Below are positions 17,942 to 29,028 of a stretch of 64,000 nt of DNA, in pieces. The stretch is from positions 1-64,000 of the forward strand of contig PUDQ02000125.1 in the NCBI GenBank assembly GCA_002964805.2, given 5' to 3'. Under the pieces are notes generated by a model. That model was not told where the DNA came from, did not search any database, and saw nothing but the letters and a program-made list of their open reading frames with translations. Made by a program: the position numbers and the translations under genes. This stretch comes from Trametes villosa (lineage: Eukaryota; Basidiomycota; Agaricomycetes; Polyporales; Polyporaceae). How positions within the stretch are numbered: position 1 is the stretch's first letter; each line of letters opens with the position of its first letter.

Positions 17942-20900
17942 ATGTCGAGCGCGTCGTACAAAACTAGCCATCCCTTGGCGGACAGCCCGTCCTCCCCGGG
18001 CTCTCTTGCAGGCGAGCCCCGGAGATCAAGAGACGAGCCAAGTTCTGAAGAGAGCGCAATAGGCAATAGCGTGAGTGTCCTTTCCTCTTTATTGTGCCTA
18101 CGACCGAAGATGTGGTCCGTTGACGGAATTGGAAGTCGAAACCAGGAGCAGAGCAGCCTGTACGTCCGAAGATCCCCAGGGTAAAAGATCTATATGTATG
18201 TTCCACCGGCCCCGAGTTGACTGTTGGGTAATACTCTGATTTCTACGTTCCAGGACGTCAACCGGGAGCGTTGCCAGCTACATACCCGGGATAGCAAGGA
18301 GAAAGCGTGGTCAGAGGCCGCGAAGACGGTGGAACAGCACAGCAAAATGGTAGAGCAGTGGAAGAATGAGATCGGAACATATATCGTATTCGTACGTCAA
18401 CTATCTGCTTGAGCATGCACAGTTCACTCACCGAAGCTGAATGGCAAGGCGGGTTTGTTTTCATCCATCCTCACAACGTTCAACGTGCAAGCGTACACCC
18501 TGCTCAACCCACCACCACCGGATGCATCTCTCGCTGTCTTGAAGGAGATATCATCGCAGCTTGCGAGCTTCTCAATCCACCCACCATTTGTCAACTCAAC
18601 TCAACAGCCCACCCCCTTGAGCTCGACCGAAGGCAACCCACCATCACCGGTCCCCCAATGGGCTGTCTGGCTCAATGGCTTGTGGTTCATTGGTCTCATC
18701 TCCAGTCTCGCTGCAGGCACTGTCGGTATCGCGGCGATGCAGTGGCTCAATGAATACGCCAACGGTGATGAAGCAACTTCGCGCTCCGCGGTTCGCCTGC
18801 GGCAGTACCGGTTGAAGAACTTCCAGACGTGGTGTGTGGAGGATATTGTCGACACCATCCCTGCGTTACTCCAGCTCTCCCTCGGATTCTTCCTTTCTGG
18901 CCTCTTGGTCCTCCTCTGGAACCTACGCCATACAATTGCCACTCTCAGCTCAGTTTTTGTGGCCCTCCTAGGTCTCTTCATCACTGTCACGACACTCCTC
19001 CCGCTGTTCCGGACAGGCTGCGCTTATGTCACCCCTCAAGCACGCGCTCTCCGCTCAATGTGGCAGCCAAAGCGGCTCACATACCTGCTGTACACGACAC
19101 CCTCGCACGCCATCTCCCGTCTTGCTGCCGTCTTCAACAGATTCCCATACCTATTGTATTGGTGTTTGCACTCCGACATCTGGCGTTTTAGCAGCTCGGC
19201 GTTCACTGCACAAGCACGGATATTCCTTGCGCGCCTTCAGTGGACCACATACCGGTACCTGAGGCTCCCTAATCAGTGGAAGGAGCACAAGCCGTCCTGG
19301 CAGGGACGCGAACAAGCCATCATAGGACATTTCGCATCCGAGCTGGACAGGCAGATTCTCCTCGAAGCTTACAACTCAACCCTGCGCCCCGACGCCCTCA
19401 CTTCGGCAGCGATCTTTCTCACGGACCTCGACGCTGTTGATGTTGTCCACTGCTTCCGTATGATCTCCAGAATTGCGCTGGAACACTTCGGCCAAGCATC
19501 GACCACACGCGACAACCCCATGTACCAGGAGAATCACCAGATGTTACTATGGCTCCAGGTCATGACGTGCTTACTCGTCGAGGACGACTATGCCCAAGAT
19601 CTCTCAGAAGAGGAGGCAGCGGTCTTGGTCAACTACGCCCGCAACGGATGTTGGTCGCCCGGCATGGAGAAAACCGAGGCTCAATGGGCAATGGCCGCCA
19701 TCAACGCTACACTCACACACTCACTCATGTTTGCAGATGATATGCGTCCATTCCTGAATGATATGAAGCTTGCGGACGAAAGGATGCTCCTCCTTCGGTC
19801 CGTCGGTCTCACTGAACCCCTCATGGATGCGCTCTACGTACAAGGTGAGGCTATAGTCCCTTACAGAAACCTGATTTGCCGACTGAGCCACCTCCCAGCC
19901 ATCACCGGGGCATACGGCCAGGCACGCCTTGCCGAAAAGCTCAGAACCTCCGCCAATGTGAAGGCAGTCCTCAGTACACAGCTCGAGTATACCAACCACT
20001 TCCTGAAGTGTGTCGACCTCGCCAAGTTGAAGGTTCGTACCCCCTCCGATAACCTGCAAGACGCCTGCGCCTACACGGGAGATGTCCTCGCGCACATGAC
20101 TCGCGTTTTGCTCGAACAATTCACTGGAGAGCAGGTGCAGCACATCCGGACGGCGGTCAACGTTGAGACTCTCTTGGACCTCATGTGCACTCTGGCGGAA
20201 GGCGTATCGGAAGGGGTGCTGCATTACATCAACGAAGAGCTGGTCCCGGAGGTCTTGCGCATGACCGATACGCTCGCCAGGCCCTACGACTACGCTATCC
20301 CAGCGTTGGGGATGCGCATACCGGGTTATGCAAGCGCACTGGAGGAGAAGGTCATCCGCCTCACCTGCGGGCGTGGTGCCGGGCCCGTTGTGGCCTTGTC
20401 CATCTCTCAAGGTGAGGTTGTGTCCAATTGCGGATACTGCATGCACTGGCTGATCCACATATAAGCCGTGACTAGGGCATACTGCAGGATCCACCTCACC
20501 GAGAGTCCCCTGGTTCCTGACGACCCTAAGGCAGACCTGACAATGCGCCTCGAGTGTATTAACCACTTCCTAACACGTGCAAGACTCGCCTTACGTTTCC
20601 CCCTCTCCCCCAACAACGACTCCGAGGACCAGGAGACCGTTCGCGCGTACACGCGGAATGTTGTCGCGCATTTGACGCGCATTTTGCTGGAACGATTCGC
20701 TGGAGAGCAGGTGCAACACATCAGGACGGCGATCGACGCTTGCACTCTCGGAGCCGTCATGACGACGCTGGCCAAGAACGCCTCGGACGAGATGCTACAG
20801 TGCATTGATGATGAGCTACTCCCCGACGTTTATCGCATGCTAGACACACTCGCCAAGCCCTACAACTACGACAATGACGACTGTGGACAGCGCATATCGG

Positions 20901-21040
20901 ATTTCGCACGCGCACTGAAGGAGAGGGTTATCTGCCTCAGGGGCTACCCCGGAGAGGGGTGAGTGCTTTCCAGCTACCTGGTTCAGGTGCGTATCTCTGA
21001 TGAATTGTTTGGCATCCCGCTCAGCGAGCTGGAATATTGA
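17942..21040 (+). CDS. DUF6535 membrane protein with two C-terminal modules (paralog A)
   Basis: Seven exons by comparison with paralogs B-D: 17,942-18,070; 18,136-18,195; 18,254-18,391; 18,449-19,844; 19,899-20,411; 20,466-20,958; 21,025-21,040 (914 residues). Exon 1 encodes a polar N-terminus; exon 3 carries the family signature (EKAWSEAA ... MVEQWKNEIGTYIVF). Exon 4 begins AGLFSSILTTFNVQAYTLL and holds three strong membrane segments near residues 180-206, 243-266 and 271-295, then a helical domain. Exons 5 and 6 each encode one module (YTGDVLAHMTRVLLEQF TGEQVQHIRTAV type). The function is unknown; location in a membrane is inferred. The 54-nt intron 4 has no in-frame stop, so it could be retained. 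The final exon hits TGA at 21,038-21,040, whereas paralogs continue into a Pro/Ser-rich tail. Confidence 0.85.
19899..20958 (+). repeat. Two tandem module exons of gene A
   Basis: Exons 19,899-20,411 and 20,466-20,958, split by a 54-nt intron. Both start at phase 1 with an A-x-T-x-A-Y motif and share the QF/RF(T/A)GEQVQHIRTA core, the L.DLM or L.AVM helix and ...VLRMTDTLARPYDY / VYRMLDTLAKPYNY. They are diverged copies of one unit. Confidence 0.85.
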
Positions 21041-21205
21041 GTTCAAGAATACAAGGATGTGGTGGCGACGGTCTCTTCAAGCGGGCCCCTCCCACTGTTG
21101 GAACCGTCTCGCAGCTCTCCTTCACACCTTCCCATATCCCCTCCAGTCCCGGAAGACAATGCATCTGTCATACACCCTGCCCCACTGGAGGATCCCTCCC
21201 CGTAA
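21041..21205 (+). pseudogene. Untranslated remnant of the conserved C-terminal tail of gene A
   Basis: The same frame continues 54 codons beyond the TGA to a TAA at 21,203-21,205. It encodes a Pro/Ser-rich tail (SGPLPLLEPS ... HPAPLEDPSP) matching the tails of C and D. The tail has been cut off by a nonsense mutation or is reached only by readthrough. Confidence 0.7.
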
Positions 21206-22150
21206 ATAGGCACTGCGCGACAGGTACTCGTCTCCGGGCGTCGAACACGACGCCGAGGCGCAGCTCCCGAGACTCCCCATCCCGCTTTTCTTCACTCTCT
21301 AACTCCAACGCCTATCCTCCCTCGCGCTCTATCTCTGTCCGCGCAGTCACCCTTTCCCCTCGTTTTCTCGCTCCATCCGACCGCTCCCGACGCCCTCGCA
21401 GCTCCTCGACACGTATCTTCGGTCTTTTTCACCAACTCCCGATCCTCTCTATCCCGCGCGCGGACCTCTCACGATGTCCGTCGCCAAGCCCAACCCACCA
21501 CCGTCTTCGCGTCGCGCTGAAGCATGCCCGAGTCATTCATTCCACGGCGCCCGCGTGTCTCTCGACCTGTCCTCGACCCGTTCTACAACCTCGGTTCATG
21601 CCGCCGCGACGTCGTCCTGATTCCCGTGGTCAAACGCGGAGGCCGCCGCCTCCAAGGCGACGGTGCAGTGCGCGTCGCGCCGGGCAGACTCGGCTCTTCA
21701 GCGGCTCACGTCGGACGCGACTCCCCTCTGTGCTCCAACATGGCCTTTGTCTCGCTCTCTTCCGCGATCCTCGAATGCGCTGTACTATACTCTGATCCCC
21801 TGCTGTGATGTACGATACGCGCATACGTTGTTCCCCACCTGGCTTCCGTCCTCGTTCTTGCCGCCTCCTGAAAGATACACGCTCAGCCTCGCTTCCGTCG
21901 CGCTCTCTATGTAGCCGTCCTTCCCCAGATATGCTCTACGGCCAATGCTCCTTACCCATGCTGCCCTCTCGCCCTCCTGTCCCGGCTCCTCGAGATCTAA
22001 CCGTATTCACTACGAACCGTACGTACGCCGACTCTTTCTGGCTGTGGTAGTCCTCACAGTGTCGCTATCCCTTGGTGTGGTACCCATAGTTTCAATGTTG
22101 TTACGATACACGTCTTGCGCCGTACGATACAGATGATCCTTCCCTCGCGC
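21206..22150 (+). repeat. Conserved 3' flank of gene A (shared with B, C and D)
   Basis: Non-coding. It shares stretches with the 3' flanks of the other three paralogs, for example the segment around 21,665-21,900, which resembles 38,780-38,990, 56,480-56,700 and 28,300-28,540 on the opposite strand. Reading frames are not preserved between copies, so I do not call a gene. Confidence 0.6.
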
Positions 22151-25100
22151 CCCCGACCGCTCGCGTTCGCAGTCTACTCCCCGCGCTGAGTCCCCGCAGA
22201 CGTAACCAACGAACGCGGTGATCGCCCCACACCATAGGTCAAGATCCGGCGGCCTACCTGACGTGTGGCGCGCCTGTGGCCCGGAAACACACGCGTGCAC
22301 GCGTCGGAAGTTCTGTGGATCGAGACGACTCCCTACAGTTTTCAGAACAGATGCACGGGAACGGACGGGCGCATCGTATCTTCGCCTGCGCCATCGCGCA
22401 GGGCTGCGGTACGTCGTGCTTCAAACAAGTCAGAATGCCGGCCTTCCGATATTGCTGGCGTCGGGGCCACGATGCTTGGCGGCGAAGGTCAGAAGAGTTG
22501 CAATCTCGGTCGCGGGATTTTCGACGTACCCTGCACGAGTGATCCGCCATGGGCGCAACGCACAGTACGCGTCGAACGCTTGCGACGCTAATTCATGAGC
22601 GCCGAGCGGTAGAGCACAGCAAAGTTGGGCAAGGGCGGGTGCGATTACCGCGGAGACGTTCTGTCAATCCTGCGAAGTGTACGTTGCGCCGGAGGTAGCG
22701 CGCCGGAAGGGAAAGAGCGGCGGCCAGAGGTCCCACATGCGAGAGAGGGCTATGTCAGAGAATCGATACGGTGGAGACCCAGCGGAACGGTGTGGAGGAC
22801 TCACGGCTATCCGAATGTCGCTGTTCGCCGGCGTGCAGACGCTCGCCGAAGAAGTTTGCATATGGTCACACCTGCTCCACGCGCCGCATTGACGAGTCGG
22901 CCGAGAGAACACATGTTCGTGCAGAGCCAGCGTCCTGAGCGCAAGACAGGCCGGGTGGTGCTGATCTGGAAACGGAGTTTGCGACGAGTTGAGACTGCAT
23001 AGTGCGTTGGAGTAATGGCGATGATCAGCAAGCGTCTCGCCTCGATATCCCGGAAGAGTATACGTACCTGTTCTCGTCTCCATCGCGTACTTGAGGTTGT
23101 GTTAGTATCGCTGGTGACGAGCGCCAGGCGGTAGTGCCTCCGGGGCCATGCACGAGCCCATCAACGCGAGGTCGGCCATGTACTAGGGAGGGAGAGTCAA
23201 ACGGCGAGTTTGGGCGAGGGCGAAGGTGTTGACTTACGCTGTATAAGACATCCGATGTCTAACATGGCTGTGAGCTGCGCGGTCCTCTTGAGCACTTTGG
23301 TACACTGACCAGAGCTTAGGGCGCCGAGGCATGCATAGCAGCCCAGCACTACCCCGCCGAGCACGCTTGCGTCCATGACGCGGCGCAAACCCATCTCTAT
23401 AGATCATCGTCGACTTATTTCGGCATGTGTGCGGACTACTTGGAGAGAGATGTAGGTGATGGAAGCGGCAGTACTAGCCCAGTGGAATTACGAGCCGCCG
23501 GGAGTGATTGGTGTCCTGAGACCTGGGGTGGCGAGTAGCACTGTCAGTGCCCAGCTGGTGTTAGGCCAAGTATCACATACCGCAACATGGGGCACCGCTG
23601 GTATCCTTCATTTCCGGCTGACGAGTCGGAGGGAGGAGAGCAGGAGGGTGGAGGGAGAAAGGGGAACGAAATGAGTCGGGCAAAGGACGCGTGGCCGAGC
23701 GCTGAGCGCCAAAACCTGTCAGGAGACGTCATCGGCCCCGCTAAGCTGCTGCCAGCCAGCATCCAACGTCCGACTCGAGACCTCCCTCTCTCACTCCCTC
23801 TTCTGCGGCGGCAGCACTACTTTTGCAATGTATACTGCTTAATAGAACAGGTACTTTGGTCCTCAGTCCTACGTGCACCGCAACTCGTCTTCCAACGGCA
23901 TAGTACAACGGACGCTACTTGTATCGACGCAGGCGAGCACTACAGCACAAGGGCTCTCGCGGATCGGCGCGCGATGACCCGGAGTACCAGCGCGACGTGA
24001 GATCGTCCGTGACGAGACCTGTTCTGAGACGTACGTGGATTTCGTTCTCTCTCAACGGTTGGCCGACGGTGTGTATCACACAGCTCGCATAGCCTCAAAC
24101 CTTTCGAAGGCGCAGCCCCGGCGTGCTCTCTTCGGGGAGCCGGACAGTGGCTTTCTCGCCGTTTCTGTGTTGTGGACGTCGAGACGGTGAGCCGAACTTA
24201 TCCAACGTTATCATTCCCTCCTCGACGCATTGCATTTGTACGCTAGCGTAGACTTGAGAGGAAGACACCCGCACGAAGCCTATTCTCTAATCCCCAACGA
24301 CACCGCAGATACGCGCGACCCTCCGTACGTGACAATGCCCGCACACTATCTATGTTCATGTCGCTGACAGTATCTGCGTGCTGTAGTCATAGTGCCATGT
24401 ATGCTGATGGCCACCTCCTGAGTCTCGACACCCTCGCGGTCATCTGGCGTTTGCCACGAACGGCGTTAGCAAGACGAGACAGCCAGGCGCTACCGTCATC
24501 CCACACCAGCGCAGCTCTGTGGTTGCATAGTATATTCACACTCGCCGCCGTACGTATTGCCAGCCCTGTACGTGTCTCTCCCCCGCGACTGACTTGTCGT
24601 GACAGCATAGAGCCGCCATTACTCAAAAATCGCGCACGCCACGTTCTGTCGCGTTCCTTTATCCACACAGATTGGCACTGACAGCAGCAGTACGACCGCA
24701 GACGACCGCGACGCACTCGCCATACGGCACTTACTTGGATGAGGGTGTCGAGAGTTACACAAGTACGCCTGACCTCTCGCTGGCCGTCGTATGCTACCTG
24801 ACCGTATTGAGGATGTCGCCAGTTAGCCCGTTTTGATCTTTCAGGTCCTCGCTCTTAGACAGGCCGTGTATCTCGTCACGCTGCGTGAAGAATAACCGGC
24901 AGCCTCTCGTACGCGCAGTTCACCTCGCTCAATATTAAGAAAACCCTTGGCAGGATCAACTTGACCGCCTCCTTCGCAACTTGAACACGCGGACGTCGTG
25001 AGTGTAGGCATCTCTCCTGATCCATCTGTCGCGCTGACTAGCCGATCGCATTTACCTAGCACAGCCTGTCGGCGGGAGCCCCGTCGAGTTCAATGATATG

Positions 25101-25639
25101 CGAGTTTGGCTCAAGCGGTACGCTATAGCACTCTTCCTTCTCACCAATACTCAGGAATATTCTGGGCAAATATGTTCGAAGTTGCGCGCTGACAAGGTTC
25201 AGCTGCGCATGTTGCCGGCGACCGATACATGGTGTGCGCTCTGGGCTGCGCCGCACGACTCTCCTCCAACACGATCGGGAAAATTACTCGTCAATGATCT
25301 GGTTTTAGCAGATTTCACCCCGAACAGCTCCCAATGTACAGGCGGGTACCCCAATGTACGGGCGGGTACTTCGAGGTGAGTGACTTCCTCCGCAAGGCAG
25401 GACGGTACGTCTTCACCTTGAGAGCCAGATTACTGCACGGTGGAGCCACATGCGTAGAAACTAGCGTGTGCGCGACTTTGATGTACTACATGTGCGTAGC
25501 GCTTCGGGCGTCGCGCATTGACGCTACGCGCATGCATCTTGTGGGTACTGCATCGATGTACGAGGCACAGCATCAATGTAGCTCCGTTCGTTCATAGAAG
25601 AGAAGTGGGGCTCTTGAACGCGTGGTCAGCTACCGATGC
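22151..25639. other. Intergenic region without recognised genes
   Basis: No known domain, RNA or transposon on either strand. A short minus-strand frame (23,197-23,394) has a hydrophobic stretch VLGGVVLGCYACLGAL followed by a GTAAGT-like donor. It could be an exon of an unrecognised membrane protein, but the support is weak. An 18-20-bp sequence is repeated twice in tandem at 25,331-25,372 (CCAATGTACxGGCGGGTAC). Confidence 0.35.
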
Positions 25640-25860
25640 GCTAGTCCAGCCGCACAGTGAACGTTTTGCGGCGCGACGCAAGCGTAGAAGACCAGGAAAG
25701 CGCGAGAGGCAGGCGCGCATGCGGGCGTAAGGCGGAGAGAGCCTGGGAACGCGGCCACGTGATCGCGCTTCTCCCGCACCGCGTGGCCTGTGCGAGCCGC
25801 TCGATGGGCGCCGCCGTCGTCGCTGCTGGTCTTCTGCCTCTCCCTCGCTCCGGGACGCCG
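25640..25860 (+). repeat. Copy of duplicated block X (inverted relative to 48 and 63 kb)
   Basis: GC-rich segment around CACGTGATCGCGCTTCTCC. It matches the reverse complement of 48,050-48,180 and 63,090-63,250. It includes a CACGTG palindrome and CGGCGCGxGGCC-like repeats. No protein is conserved across the copies. Confidence 0.65.
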
Positions 25861-28189
25861 CCGAAAACGAAGCTCAAAACATACCTCTTAATCGTGCCCC
25901 AGCTTTGCTGTAGAACTCCTCTGGATCTTCCGCGCCGCCAGATCTCCGCCCTCCCCACTGGTTATCCTCGTGAAAGGGCCTGCCTGTACCACGCGACATC
26001 CTCCCTAGCAACATTCAAGCAAGCCCACCCCCAGTGCGGATAGCCTGCATGAACTTATATTGCAGAGGAAGGGCGACTCGAGAGCTGGAGAGTCAGACGA
26101 CGTTGCGCAGATTTGAGCCCCAGGGTGGCCGGTGAGCAACTCGGGCTCATCCAGATGAACCCCCCTCATTCATTCTTCACGCTTCGATTTTGACGCGGCG
26201 GTACGTGCGTCGCCCTTACCATTGGTATCTTTGACGCTACTTGAGCAGGCCACATGCAATCCCTCCCGACGCTCAAATGCTGGCAATAGCTTACGTCCGC
26301 CCCGTTTGGGTACTGACCAGGCTTCGGGAGGCCGACTACAGCATACACAGATGATACATACTCCTCCCATTCATAGCGCTACCTAGAGCCCAAGCAGGAA
26401 GCTCGGCGAATCTCGCGCCGGCGACGGACAGGTTGTCAGGATGACGGACGGAACCTCCGCTGTGAGCCGTAGCCTCAGGTGCATCTACCCCATCCTTTCC
26501 CTCTAGTATTTTGTACTAACATGCGCCGCACCAGTCAATGTCAACGTACAGTTCAGGCGACCGGGGCCGCCTGGTGCCTCGTACGCGTCGCAGACTCCGA
26601 AAACGAGCTTCAAGAACCGTATTCGAGTCTCGACTTCCTCGCCCTTATCATCCTCAGCCCGCTACCCATGGAGAGCGAGTTCGTCTCTCGCCCTTGCAAC
26701 AACGTACGCGAGGAGGCGAGGGTTATTCCGCAAACTGGGTACCCACACTCGTCACGGCCGAGCCCAACCCTTCACATGCACGACAACGGCTCCGCTCTCG
26801 TTTGTGTGACGCACAAACCTACTGATTTTGTGCTTGCGGTGAGTCCTGGTGAGTCGTATACCGCGTCTGATATGACCTGAGGCTAACGCAGTCTTGTTGG
26901 CCATGCTCAGCAGCTGCTACTCCTAACGCCGCAAATACCGCGCAGCTCATCGCGACGCACGGTCCTCCGTCCACCATCGCCCGAGTCGAAACCCGTTTGC
27001 TCTACAACGGAGTTGATACAGCGCCGCTGGAACAGACCCTGTCGCGTGTTGGATAGACGTCCGCGAGAACACGGCGTGTCGCGGCTCGGTCTGGGTTCTC
27101 GCGCTGGGGGTGATTGGCGGTGACGCTGGTGCGCGGGTCTTCTTCCGCATGCAAGACCCCGCCGTGGCTCCCCCTGACGCTTACCACGTATGCTACAGCG
27201 TCGTACTCATGCAGTCCGGTTGGCATGACTTTGCGGATCTGCCTTCGACCAACATCTCGGTAAAACTTCAAGCACCGCGCTCTCGCTCGATGTATTGTTA
27301 TGCTGAACGCCATGAGGTGAGTGCTCGGCGCACAAGTAGTGCTCTTTGGTGCGGTCTGGACCTGGTCTCATGCATCTGCGCAGATTCGTGCCATTCCCCA
27401 GCGTATAAGGCAGCATATGGGTGGGTGGAATGCCTCCGGCCGCGGCCGTGCGCTCGACAACAGCATATGGTTTCCAAACATGCAACCCGACGTCTTTGAA
27501 ATGCCTTGCGGGTAGGTATTGTCCTCGTTTTGATGATGTATTGCCCTCTTACTGACGTGTTCATTTACTAGTAAGACGGCGCGTGCCACGCGGTGTGATT
27601 GGGGAGACATCCACGGTACGCGCGATACCCTTGCAGAGATATCGCGCCTCTGCTGAGGGTCGTGTGCGCCGCACACTGCAACCAGGATATACAGTCTCCA
27701 TCATGTGCTCCTCAATGCTCATACGACGTGTTGTGCAATCTGCAGCGCCCCGCCGTCCGGCGCCATGGTGCGGTGGCTCCGCCTCTAGCTACATCCATGC
27801 ATCTGCGAGGCTCCAGCACGACGCACGCGCAACTACCTGAGTCCGATTGTGAATAGCAGTAGAGTCTGCGATGGCTTTGGGCCGCGAATGCACGGGCGAT
27901 GAGTCTAGCAGGCGATCGGTTGCTGTTGGACGTTCCTGCAAGGCAGTGCGAAGGAAGCGCTGCTCTTGCAGCTGCTTGCTTTGGTGCCGGATGACCTCAA
28001 CAGCGGTACTCGGAGTATAACTCTGCGCCAGTGGATGAGGTGCGCGAGGGTGAGGGCACCTTTGTTGTACGGCGTAGGGCGTGTATGGCCACTATGTCAG
28101 GTCTGGGGTTCGGGGCAAGGAGTAGCGATGCCCATGCGCTACAACGGCGAAGTAGCGTGCGTACAGTGTCTGGTGTATCAAGTGCTATA
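25861..28189. other. Intergenic region without recognised genes
   Basis: Contains several short frames with GTGAGT-type donor-like sequences (for example near 27,310 on plus), but nothing assignable to a family. Confidence 0.35.
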
Positions 28190-28225
28190 GTGGATCAACG
28201 TAGTGCGACCGCAAGAGAAACGGAA

Positions 28226-28266
28226 CGAGGAGACGAGACGAGACGAGGCGAGACGGGACGAGACAA
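28226..28266 (+). repeat. GAGAC pentanucleotide minisatellite
   Basis: About seven imperfect copies of GAGAC/GAGGC/GGGAC, in the 3' flank of gene B. Confidence 0.8.
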
Positions 28267-28971
28267 TAAGAGGGAAGTGGGGGAAAGGTAAAAATGACTC
28301 ACGACGGAGGCGAGTCTGGCTGAGTATCATTCAAAAACGGCAGGGAGATGAATGGACGCGAGGCAGGAGACGACGTAGGTGCGTATTGTACGCCACATGA
28401 AAATATCAGAGAAGCTAGCACAGCGGAATCGTTGAACAAGGAAGCGATGTGGAAAACGGCCGTACAACGGTGAAGGAAGGGTGCCGCACACAACGTGAGC
28501 CGTTGCCACGCTGACCCGTTTGGCAAGACCCGCAGTGCGCTATCGACAAAGATGCGACGGACTTCGCGTCCGCCTATGACAATTAGACGAGTGCGGGCGG
28601 CATGGACTGAGCTTTGGGGACATGTCGAGGACGCGTAGAGGGATGCAGAACTATGTGGAAAAGAACGATCCAGGTGTACGCTTCGGCGCAACGCGAGCAT
28701 GGTGGCGAGCGGGGCTAGCGACAGATGTGCCCTGGAGTCGCGAAATGTCTGCGCGTGAGGGAGGGAGTACCGGCAGCAGGTGCAATGCACTGAGGAGGTG
28801 TGTAGGAGGATGCAAAGGTGTATGTAACGGTTGGATGGTGGTAGAATGAGCGCGAGGGAGGAAGTGAATTGGATCTGGAGAACGATGAAGAGAGGGATAG
28901 GGAGCCTCCGGAGCTGGATCTAAGTGTCGCCCTCAGCGACCAGAGACCAGTACCGGGTGGGTAGTGCTCGT
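28267..28971 (-). repeat. Conserved 3' flank of gene B
   Basis: Related to the 3' flanks of A, C and D (for example 28,490-28,520 against 38,930-38,990 and 56,640-56,690). No preserved reading frame. Confidence 0.5.
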
Positions 28972-29028
28972 CTACGAGGAAGGTTCCCCGGATGAGGTAG
29001 CGTGTACGGCCTGTGGGGCATGGTTTGC
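28972..29028 (-). pseudogene. Untranslated remnant of the conserved C-terminal tail of gene B
   Basis: After the TAG at 29,029-29,031 the same frame continues 18 codons (ANHAPQ ... HATSSGEPSS) to TAG at 28,972-28,974. This end resembles the tail end of paralog D (HATSLRDPSS), so the TAG is probably a nonsense mutation. Confidence 0.7.

Noticed and set aside
23197..23394. Hydrophobic minus-strand frame as a 7TM fungal receptor exon
   Set aside because: Only one hydrophobic segment, no convincing further exons, no family motif.
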